From the NCBI GenBank assembly GCA_030424825.1, contig JAUHWE010000203.1, forward strand, positions 1-7,633: a stretch of 7,633 nt of DNA. The letters run 5' to 3'. Below are positions 1 to 5,345 of this stretch, in pieces (the stretch's first letter is position 1; each line of letters opens with the position of its first letter). This stretch comes from Verrucomicrobiia bacterium (GTDB lineage: Bacteria > Verrucomicrobiota > Verrucomicrobiia > Opitutales > Opitutaceae). The position numbers were made by a program, and so were the translations under genes. Below the pieces are notes generated by a model. That model had not been told where the DNA came from and made no database searches. It worked only from the letters and a program-made list of their open reading frames with translations.

Positions 1-422
1 TCAGAATCATCGAATGACTCGATCGCCACTACCAACTTCCGGAAACCATCTATTTGATTCGGGAACTCCCGATTCACTTCCGATTCCAGCAGACCAAAGT
101 CGTTATTGAATCGGAGATCGCGTCCGGGAAACGCGACTCTTGATCCCAATTGCTCCGACAACTGCAGTTCTTCGCGACTAATCCTAAGCTGCCGCAGAAT
201 GCGATTGAGCGGGGCCCGCTTTACGCCCGGCTTCACGAAGTTGGTCATCGCGTGAAGGCCCACATCAAACTTTCGACCCTCCTTGAAATAGAAACTATTC
301 AGTCCGCCCGGCGCGTAGTGCCGCTCAAAAATGCAGACCTTTTTCCCGAAATGGGCGAGCCGGATACCCGCAGCGATGCCTGACATCCCCGCTCCGATTA
401 TCGCCACGTCGTACTTTTCCAT
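1..422 (-). CDS. CrtI/phytoene-desaturase-like NAD(P)/FAD oxidoreductase, N-terminal part (cut by window edge)
   Basis: This reading frame is open from an ATG at 422 to the window edge and gives 140 residues; the C-terminal part lies outside. Seen: an N-terminal FAD-binding Rossmann motif GAGMSG (residues 10-15) after a hydrophobic strand, an acidic residue ending the second strand (IFERH, E33), then PGGLNSF (38-44) and DVGLHAMTNF (53-62). This order is typical of the phytoene desaturase/amine-oxidase flavoprotein group, where the PGG segment contacts FAD. Known of the family: members desaturate, isomerise or saturate polyene and other lipid-like substrates. It lies downstream of a ketosynthase and an ACP on the same strand, so I infer that it acts on an acyl chain or a lipid made from it. 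An intrinsic terminator lies between it and the ACP gene. A GAGGA sequence sits almost directly against the ATG, too close for a good Shine-Dalgarno. The fold is clear; the substrate is unknown, and a retinol saturase-like or carotenoid enzyme is also possible. Confidence 0.85.
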   Translation of the reverse strand, partial: MEKYDVAIIGAGMSGIAAGIRLAHFGKKVCIFERHYAPGGLNSFYFKEGRKFDVGLHAMTNFVKPGVKRAPLNRILRQLRISREELQLSEQLGSRVAFPGRDLRFNNDFGLLESEVNREFPNQIDGFRKLVVAIESFDDS

Positions 423-446
423 TCCTCGTATCTACCTGTACAATAC

Positions 447-476
447 AAAAAAATGGCCCGACGCATACGTCGGGCC
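447..476 (-). terminator. Rho-independent terminator after the ACP gene
   Basis: A perfect 9-bp GC-rich inverted repeat (455-463 with 468-476) encloses the 4-base loop CATA. Read on the minus strand it is followed by one A and then seven T (453 down to 447). This is a classical intrinsic terminator placed 24 bases beyond the ACP stop codon. The start codon of the oxidoreductase is only 24 bases further on. It should therefore end or attenuate KAS-ACP transcripts before the oxidoreductase gene. On the plus strand only CAAAA follows the stem, so it is probably one-directional. Confidence 0.85.
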
Positions 477-499
477 CAAAATTCCAAAAATTCGCAAGA

Positions 500-754
500 C
501 TAAACCAATGCGTTAAACTTCGGGGTCAGATACTCCGCACAGCTATCCAATGAAACCAGATTCCCGTACTCACCCTCAGGCACTTCGATACCGTGCTTCT
601 TGCGAAGCTCCATGACGATATCGAGGAAATCCATCGAATCGAGATCCAGCTGTTCCCGCAAAGCCACATCCGGCTTCACATCGCTCAACTCCTCGTCAGG
701 AGCGATTTCCGCGATGATATCGAGAACCACTTTTTTGCATTCGTCTTTAGTCAT
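500..754 (-). CDS. Acyl carrier protein (specialised, free-standing)
   Basis: This small acidic protein of 84 residues carries the phosphopantetheine attachment motif LDLDSMDFLDIV, with Ser40 as the modified serine. Length and four-helix pattern fit the ACP family (about 75-90 residues). The residue pair after the serine is Met-Asp rather than the Leu-Asp common in housekeeping AcpP, and helix II continues as FLDIVMELRKKHGI, typical of accessory ACPs dedicated to one pathway. The gene starts 17 bases after the stop of the ketosynthase gene, so the two are almost certainly co-transcribed, with the ACP carrying the chain extended by that synthase. The only candidate ribosome site is GGACG about 8-12 bases upstream of the ATG. 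A strong terminator follows the stop codon. I infer a pathway-specific carrier, not the general fatty-acid ACP, because no fabD or fabG is adjacent. Confidence 0.93.
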   Translation of the reverse strand: MTKDECKKVVLDIIAEIAPDEELSDVKPDVALREQLDLDSMDFLDIVMELRKKHGIEVPEGEYGNLVSLDSCAEYLTPKFNALV

Positions 755-771
755 AAAAATACGTCCGTTTT

Positions 772-2007
772 CTAGTCTGAAAAGCGCCTGACAATCAGCG
801 CTGAATTTATACCGAGCATACCAAAGGAGTTATTCAGAATGGCGTCAACCCGTTTTGCCTCGATGGGCCGGTTCAAAACGAGGTTGGGCATATCGCACTT
901 CGGATCCAGCCGGTCCACATTGATTGACGGGTGCACAATCCGGTCCTCGAAGGAGGGCAAATTGCCAGCGAGCTCCAAGGCCCCCGCCGCTCCCATCGCA
1001 TGTCCAATAAACCCTTTTGTGTTATTGACATACGTATCGGGGCAATCAGCGAAAACGTCTCGAATAGCCGTGCACTCCTGGATGTCCCCCAAGGGCGTTG
1101 CCGTGGCGTGGGTATTGACAATATGGATTTCGTCCGGGGCCATTTTCGCCTTCTTCAGCGCCGCTCGCATACACTGTGTCTGCCGCTCTGGATTGGGCAA
1201 AACGTAGTCCGTAGCATCGGAATTCACGTGATAACCCACGATCTCCCCGTAGATCTTGGCCCTTCTAGCTTGGGCATCCTCCAGTCGTTCGAGTGTGTAC
1301 AGAGCCCCTCCTTCACTGACTACGATTCCATTGCGGTCCAGGTCAAACGGACGGGACGCCTGGTTCGGATCTTCATGCTCAGCCAAGGCGCCTTGGCTCT
1401 TGAAACCCGCGAAAATCCCAAACGTATGGATGCTTTCGGACACTCCTCCCGCAATGGCGAAATCAACCTCGCCCAGCTGCAGCATTTGCAGGGCATGGAT
1501 CAATCCCAAATTTCCCGCCGCACAGGCCGCCCCAATCGTGTACGACGGTCCCGTTACCTTGAGATTCAGCGACGCCTCTCCGGCCGGATTGTTAGCTACC
1601 GTTCTCGGATTGTGATGGTGGCTCCAAAACTTGGTATCGTAGTCGAATTGAGAAATGTTGTGGATTTCGTTTTCCGTTTCCACATTCCCGTGCTCAGTGA
1701 TTCCGACGTAGATGCCTACCCGGTCTTTCGGGACGGAATCAAAGTCAATCCCGCTATCGAGGACCGCTTCCCTCGAGCAGTAGATGGATATGCTCCCCGC
1801 ACGTGTCCCTACCCGGACTTCCTTCTTTTTCTGGTACCGAAGCGGATCAAAATCGCAGATGCCAGCCAGCACCTCACCCATGTAGCGGATTTCGGTACGG
1901 CTGATCCCAGCCACTCCATTCAGAAGATTTGTCCTGAACTCGGAGAGGCTGTTGCCGTTGGGCGCGGTCAGTCCTACACCCGTAATTACGATCCTGCTAA
2001 GCTCCAT
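772..2007 (-). CDS. Beta-ketoacyl-ACP synthase, FabF-like (KAS II family), divergent
   Basis: This 411-residue protein matches the usual KAS I/II length. Family role: Claisen condensation of malonyl-ACP with an acyl chain held on the active-site cysteine, in the cytosol. Visible catalytic set: Cys162 in GPSYTIGAACAAGN, His300 in VNTHATATPLGD, and Lys331 and His336 in NNTKGFIGHAMGAAGALE, matching C163, H303, K335 and H340 of E. coli FabF. RPFDLDRNG (219-227) is also family-typical. Two departures stand out: the nucleophile elbow reads AACAAG rather than TACATG, and the C-terminal gating loop GFGG is GMLG (396-399), so the gatekeeper Phe400 of FabF is Met397. An in-frame TAG eight codons upstream leaves the ATG at 2007 as the natural start; no clear ribosome site precedes it. 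The gene heads a KAS-ACP unit and is divergent from galE. It probably serves a specialised chain (polyene, branched or cyclised lipid, or polyketide) rather than bulk fatty acids. The product cannot be named from sequence. Confidence 0.93.
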   Translation of the reverse strand: MELSRIVITGVGLTAPNGNSLSEFRTNLLNGVAGISRTEIRYMGEVLAGICDFDPLRYQKKKEVRVGTRAGSISIYCSREAVLDSGIDFDSVPKDRVGIYVGITEHGNVETENEIHNISQFDYDTKFWSHHHNPRTVANNPAGEASLNLKVTGPSYTIGAACAAGNLGLIHALQMLQLGEVDFAIAGGVSESIHTFGIFAGFKSQGALAEHEDPNQASRPFDLDRNGIVVSEGGALYTLERLEDAQARRAKIYGEIVGYHVNSDATDYVLPNPERQTQCMRAALKKAKMAPDEIHIVNTHATATPLGDIQECTAIRDVFADCPDTYVNNTKGFIGHAMGAAGALELAGNLPSFEDRIVHPSINVDRLDPKCDMPNLVLNRPIEAKRVDAILNNSFGMLGINSALIVRRFSD

Positions 2008-2093
2008 TTCTTGGAAATAATAATTTTGCTATCCAGTAGAGAATGCTCTTTGCGTAGCTAAAAAGTCCTCCTTATCAATACTAAACCAGAATA
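2008..2093. promoter_or_regulatory. Divergent promoter region between the KAS gene and galE
   Basis: These 86 bases separate two divergent start codons, so promoters for both directions should lie here or overlap the gene ends. The best plus-strand candidate is TTGCGT (2050-2055), a 17-base spacer and TATCAA (2073-2078). It matches the sigma-70 consensus only partly and would leave a leader of about ten bases for galE. No convincing minus-strand pair was found. The region also holds CCTCCTT (2067-2073), the sequence of the 16S rRNA 3' tail on the galE strand, which is a Shine-Dalgarno-like AAGGAGG on the other strand but has no start codon at a useful distance. Confidence 0.4.
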
Positions 2094-3083
2094 ATGAAGA
2101 TACTAGTCGTCGGCGGAGCCGGATACATCGGAAGCCATTGCGTGCGCCAGCTCCTTGCTGCGGGCCATCAACCCATAATTATCGACAACTTCGTCTACGG
2201 CCACCGCGACTCGATTCCTGAAGGCCTTACCGTCTACGAAGGCGACATGGGTGACATCGCCTTCACACAGCCCATTCTAGAGAAGGAACAGGTCGAAATC
2301 GTCATGCATTTCGCGGCATTCGCCTATGTCGGTGAATCAACCTCCGATCCCCTCAAATACTACGACAACAACGTAGCAAAAACCGTGCACCTGCTCCAAG
2401 CGATGAGAAACGCGAATGTGAACAGGTTCATATTTAGCTCCTCGTGCACGATTTTCGGTGAGTCCAGCAAAATGCCTTTGCACGAAGATCTTCCCTTGCA
2501 AGCATTTAGCCCGTACGGACAAACCAAGCAGGACGTAGAGGTTCTCCTTGGCTACTGCGCCAAAGCCTACGGGCTCTCCTACGCTTGTTTCCGCTACTTC
2601 AACGCGTCCGGTGCAGATCCAGAAGGGACAATCGGGGAGGACCACGATCCGGAAACCCACCTCATACCCCTCGCCATTCAAGCCGCAAGAGGCCAGCGGG
2701 ACAAGCTCGTCATTTTCGGTATGGACTATCCGACTCCAGACGGGACTTGCCTGCGCGACTATGTTCACGTCAATGATCTCAGCCGGGCCCACATCGCTGC
2801 CTTCGATAAACTCAAAACTCCGGGAACCGAGCTCCACTACAATCTCGGAACCGGAAAACCGGCCAGCGTCCTGGAAGTCATCAATACCGTTGAAGCAGTA
2901 AGCGGGCTCTCGGTCCCACACGAGTTTGGACCCAGACGACCGGGAGATGTCCCTGCCGCCTACGCCTATCCCGAAAAGGCCATTAGCGAGCTCAACTGGC
3001 AGATCGAATTCCCCGATATCAAATCAATTGTAGAGACCGCTTGGAAGTGGCACGAATCGCATCCAAACGGATTCGAAAAATAG
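2094..3083 (+). CDS. galE: UDP-glucose 4-epimerase (possibly also UDP-GlcNAc 4-epimerase)
   Basis: This 329-residue extended SDR protein has the usual GalE length. It interconverts UDP-glucose and UDP-galactose with bound NAD, supplying galactose for surface polysaccharide or feeding the Leloir pathway. Seen: GGAGYIGSH (7-15) for NAD binding, DNFVYGHRDS (31-40) after the second strand, SSSCT with catalytic Ser117, Tyr141-x3-Lys145 in SPYGQTK, RYFNASGAD (167-175) and RRPGD (281-285) for UDP binding. The residue aligned with Tyr299 of E. coli GalE and Cys307 of human GALE is Ala289; small residues here are known to let the enzyme accept the N-acetylated sugars. The ATG at 2094 places the Rossmann strand directly at the N terminus, as expected. 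No good ribosome site precedes it. It is transcribed away from the KAS gene and has no sugar-pathway neighbours in view. Confidence 0.95.
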   Translation: MKILVVGGAGYIGSHCVRQLLAAGHQPIIIDNFVYGHRDSIPEGLTVYEGDMGDIAFTQPILEKEQVEIVMHFAAFAYVGESTSDPLKYYDNNVAKTVHLLQAMRNANVNRFIFSSSCTIFGESSKMPLHEDLPLQAFSPYGQTKQDVEVLLGYCAKAYGLSYACFRYFNASGADPEGTIGEDHDPETHLIPLAIQAARGQRDKLVIFGMDYPTPDGTCLRDYVHVNDLSRAHIAAFDKLKTPGTELHYNLGTGKPASVLEVINTVEAVSGLSVPHEFGPRRPGDVPAAYAYPEKAISELNWQIEFPDIKSIVETAWKWHESHPNGFEK

Positions 3084-3315
3084 ACGAATTTTCCACAGCT
3101 CGTTTAAGTCCATAGCTAGCAAGACCTTGCCTGGCTACAGAGTTTTCCTGAGAAGTGCCTAGGGCTGATTCGGTCTAGGTAAGAACTTTTACGTATATTG
3201 AGATATTTTACTGGACGCTCGACAAATTCGTTTTCACCGTTGAAAGTTTAAAAAAGTCATTACGTCGATCCAACGCATTGTTCCTCTGTTATCCCCAAAA
3301 CACTATAAGACACAT
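3084..3315. promoter_or_regulatory. Intergenic region upstream of the response regulator gene
   Basis: These 232 bases between galE and the response regulator are more AT-rich than the genes. The first part holds a candidate galE terminator (listed separately) and a weak CCTAG/CTAGG inverted repeat (3158-3162 with 3175-3179). The second part, with the AT-rich stretches 3181-3210 and 3240-3260, probably carries the regulator promoter. A TATAAG at 3304-3309 lies only six bases before the ATG, which would give an almost leaderless message, but no well-spaced -35 box matches it. No small ORF or tRNA was found. Confidence 0.35.
3113..3146 (+). terminator. Candidate weak terminator after galE
   Basis: An imperfect hairpin is seen 29 bases beyond the galE stop codon. 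Bases 3113-3122 pair with 3127-3137, with one bulged C (3131) and one G-T pair, around the loop GACC. Four T follow at 3143-3146 after a five-base gap. The stem is long enough, but the T tract is short and displaced, so it would be inefficient if it works at all. Confidence 0.35.
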
Positions 3316-3951
3316 ATGAACGTCATAGTCATAGAAGACCAAATCCTCTTCCGCGAACTCATCGTTTCCGTACTGAAAAACGATTTTAACCTCAACGTCC
3401 TAGGCGAATACGACGATGGCGAAACCGGCATGCAAGCCTGCCTGGACGAACGCCCCGATCTTCTCGTCCTCGATATCAAGATCAAGAAACTGGGTGGGCT
3501 CACCGTTTTCAATCGATTGAAAGACCGGGCCCCAGACATGAAGATCATTCTAGTCTCGGCCCACTTCACCCCCGAAATCGTAAAGAGCACCGTCGAGCGC
3601 GGCGTCAATGGACTCGTCACAAAGAACAGCTCCATCGAAAGCCTCAAAGACGCCGTCGGGCAAATCCTCAAAGGGGCTGTCTACTACTCTCCCGAAGCCT
3701 ACAACCTGCTCCGTCAGCCCATTTCCAACAAGGACTACAACGACAGCCTAAAAATGCTGACGCCTCGTGAAACCGACGTTTTGCAAATGGTGGGCGAAGG
3801 ATACAGTTCCAAAGAGATCGCCCAGTCGTTCGGCTTGAGTGTGCGCACGATCGATGCCCACCGCAGCAATATCATGCGCAAGCTGAAGCTCCGAGGCGCC
3901 ACCGATATGACTCGACTGGCCGTAAAGCTTAAACTAGTCAGCCAGGACTAG
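3316..3951 (+). CDS. NarL/FixJ-type two-component response regulator (receiver plus LuxR HTH)
   Basis: This 211-residue protein has the standard layout of a receiver domain (about 1-118), a short linker and a LuxR/GerE helix-turn-helix (about 145-208). Receiver residues seen: acidic pair Glu7-Asp8, phosphoacceptor Asp53 in LLVLDIKI, Ser81 and Lys103 in LVTKN. The HTH shows LTPRETDVL (148-156) and GYSSKEIAQSFGLSVRTID (162-180) leading into the recognition helix. Phosphorylation is expected to promote dimerisation and promoter binding. One oddity is that the usual Asp-x-x-x-Pro after the phosphorylation site is missing: residue 57 is Lys in DIKIKKLGG. No histidine kinase is next to it, so it is an orphan here. 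Its stop codon lies one base from that of the convergent Hpt gene, a possible phosphorelay partner. An AAGA is the only ribosome-site candidate before the ATG. Target genes are unknown. Confidence 0.93.
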   Translation: MNVIVIEDQILFRELIVSVLKNDFNLNVLGEYDDGETGMQACLDERPDLLVLDIKIKKLGGLTVFNRLKDRAPDMKIILVSAHFTPEIVKSTVERGVNGLVTKNSSIESLKDAVGQILKGAVYYSPEAYNLLRQPISNKDYNDSLKMLTPRETDVLQMVGEGYSSKEIAQSFGLSVRTIDAHRSNIMRKLKLRGATDMTRLAVKLKLVSQD

Positions 3952-3952
3952 A

Positions 3953-4324
3953 TCAGCTTAAAAAACGCTTGGCCTCGCGGCAATACAGCGCGTACTCCTT
4001 CTCGAGACGTTCGGCCAGTCCCTCCAGCTCCGAAAGATCTCCCTCACCACGGCAGACGACTACGCCTTCCGCCGTCAACGCGTGAATGCGGTCTGCTCCC
4101 ATCGCGGCAGAAGATCCTTTCATCTTGTGGATGACTTCGTGGATGTCTTCATGCACGCCTTGCGGCAGCAATTCCCGGAGTTCGGCTAGCAGTTCGGGAC
4201 CTTCCGATTCGAAAATCGAATACAGCCGGTTATACAAGGATCCATCTCCGACCACTTGTTCTTTCAGCTCACGAATGTGAGACTTATTTAAGGGCTCCAC
4301 GTTTTCTAAATCTGGAAGGGCCAT
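3953..4324 (-). CDS. Stand-alone Hpt (histidine phosphotransfer) protein
   Basis: This 123-residue, mostly helical, charged protein contains the Hpt signature HKMKGSSAAMGA, with His66 as the phosphorylated histidine, Lys69 and the following Gly-Ser-Ser. Size and helical pattern fit a single Hpt four-helix bundle with no other domain. Family role: passes phosphate between the receiver of a hybrid histidine kinase and the receiver of a response regulator in the cytosol. It starts four bases after the recR stop codon (start codon at 4324), so it is probably translated from the ybaB-recR message; GATAG just before the ATG is only a weak ribosome site. Its 3' end abuts that of the response regulator gene. 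I infer that it works in a multistep phosphorelay, possibly with that regulator; its kinase is outside the window. The Hpt call is strong, the partner assignment is weak. Confidence 0.9.
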   Translation of the reverse strand: MALPDLENVEPLNKSHIRELKEQVVGDGSLYNRLYSIFESEGPELLAELRELLPQGVHEDIHEVIHKMKGSSAAMGADRIHALTAEGVVVCRGEGDLSELEGLAERLEKEYALYCREAKRFLS

Positions 4325-4328
4325 TTTT

Positions 4329-4925
4329 CTATCTAAAGTTTTGCCGCGCTTCGAGCGCGCTTTTAAGTGTTACCGCATCGGCGTAAAGTACGGAGCCGCC
4401 ACTCGGAAGGCCAAACCCAATCCGGGAAACCGCCACATCGTAAGGCTCAAGCAGGTCAATCATGTAGTGGCAGGTCGCCTCCCCTTCGATGTCGTTGGGC
4501 AGCGCCAGAATCAGTTCGGATACCTTCCCGGCTTTCGCCCGCTCCACCAGTGAATCGAAATTGAGCTCGCCTGGACCCACGCCGTTGATCGGAGACAACT
4601 TGCCATGAAGCACGTGATATGAGCCGCTGTACGCGCCTGACTTCTCGAGGGAAAGCAAATCACTCACGTGCTCAACCACGCAGACCGTGCCTGAATTCGC
4701 CCGGTTATCGTCGAGGCAAATCGAACATTCCTCCGCCTCACACAGGTTGCCGCAATTCTCGCAGCTGGAGACGTTGTCGCGAGCATTGGCTAACGCATCC
4801 ATCAAGGCCTGGCAGCTTTCCGGTTTCTCAAGGAGCAACTGAATCGCCATGCGCTCGGCCGACCGGTAGCCAACGCCCGGCAGCTTCTTAAGCTGCTTCT
4901 GCAGCGCATCAAACGAAGGGGTCAT
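4329..4925 (-). CDS. recR: Recombination mediator protein RecR
   Basis: At 198 residues this is the normal RecR length. Domains in order: helix-hairpin-helix near LPGVGYRSAERMA (15-27), a four-cysteine zinc finger (Cys55, Cys58, Cys67, Cys70), a Toprim domain from about 80 with VVEHVSDLLSLE and HGKLSPINGVGPGEL, and the C-terminal segment RIGFGLPSGGSVLYADAVTL (168-187), typical of RecR. Known role: with RecO and RecF it loads RecA onto SSB-covered single-stranded DNA at gaps, in recombinational repair. The gene starts 29 bases after the ybaB stop, the conserved ybaB-recR arrangement of many bacteria, and is followed four bases later by the Hpt gene. No clear ribosome site precedes the ATG at 4925, but this start gives the expected N terminus. 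All zinc ligands and the Toprim region look intact. Confidence 0.97.
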   Translation of the reverse strand: MTPSFDALQKQLKKLPGVGYRSAERMAIQLLLEKPESCQALMDALANARDNVSSCENCGNLCEAEECSICLDDNRANSGTVCVVEHVSDLLSLEKSGAYSGSYHVLHGKLSPINGVGPGELNFDSLVERAKAGKVSELILALPNDIEGEATCHYMIDLLEPYDVAVSRIGFGLPSGGSVLYADAVTLKSALEARQNFR

Positions 4926-4954
4926 AGCAGACGCAAACCAGAGAGGAACAGCAA

Positions 4955-5263
4955 TTACATCAATCCTGGGAGTGACATCCCTTCGGTCGCCTTGCCCATT
5001 TCCTCTTCGTGCAATGCTTTTGCCTGGGAACTCGCTTCCTTGACCGCCTGTAAAATCGTTTCCTCGATGAGGGAAGCGTCCTCTTTCAGAAGCTCCGGGT
5101 CTATGGAAATATTCCGAAATTCACCAGAAGCCGTAATTTTGATGACCACCGCACCACCACCGCCTGATATCTCGAGCTCTTTTTCCGCAAGTTCATTTTG
5201 CAGCGCCTCGATTCGCTTTTGCATCTTCTGCGCTTGTTTGAGAAGTTTTCCAACACCGGCCAT
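4955..5263 (-). CDS. ybaB: YbaB/EbfC family nucleoid-associated protein
   Basis: This 102-residue protein has the YbaB/EbfC pattern: a long charged N-terminal helix (about 5-31, KLLKQAQKMQKRIEALQNEL), a glycine turn (SGGGGAV), a beta segment with VVIKITASGEFRNISIDPELL (40-60), then a helix rich in Glu, Ala and Lys. Known role: a dimeric DNA-binding protein of the nucleoid, often next to recR and sometimes linked to recombination repair. It lies directly upstream of recR on the same strand with 29 bases between. In many bacteria dnaX precedes this pair; here the upstream neighbour is an SDR-fold gene instead. The ATG at 5263 is preceded by an AT-rich stretch without a recognisable Shine-Dalgarno. 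Confidence 0.95.
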   Translation of the reverse strand: MAGVGKLLKQAQKMQKRIEALQNELAEKELEISGGGGAVVIKITASGEFRNISIDPELLKEDASLIEETILQAVKEASSQAKALHEEEMGKATEGMSLPGLM

Positions 5264-5345
5264 AATAAAAAATCGTTAAGGTTATTGTCTATCGGTCCCC
5301 ACCATTCGTGGGCTACAAGGCAGCTTTCCTAAGCGACGCAACGCG

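Noticed and set aside
150..516. Two overlapping short plus-strand frames near the left edge
   Set aside because: They are antisense to the FAD oxidoreductase gene and its terminator, with no protein-like features.
931..2061. 376-codon open frame on the plus strand
   Set aside because: It is fully antisense to the KAS gene, whose catalytic motifs are unmistakable, and its product shows no domain pattern.
2066..2073. AAGGAGG on the minus strand as a ribosome site for the KAS gene
   Set aside because: It is about 60 bases from the KAS ATG, with no ATG, GTG or TTG at proper distance and an in-frame TAG eight codons upstream of the KAS ATG.
2337..2921. 194-codon frame on the minus strand
   Set aside because: It is the antisense shadow of galE; the galE motifs on the plus strand are complete.
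3303..3671. 122-codon minus-strand frame
   Set aside because: It is antisense to the receiver domain of the response regulator, and its Ser/Arg-rich composition is typical of a shadow frame.
5298..5312. Hairpin CCCAC-CATTC-GTGGG upstream of ybaB
   Set aside because: It has only a 5-bp stem and no T tract on either strand; too weak to call a terminator or riboswitch.
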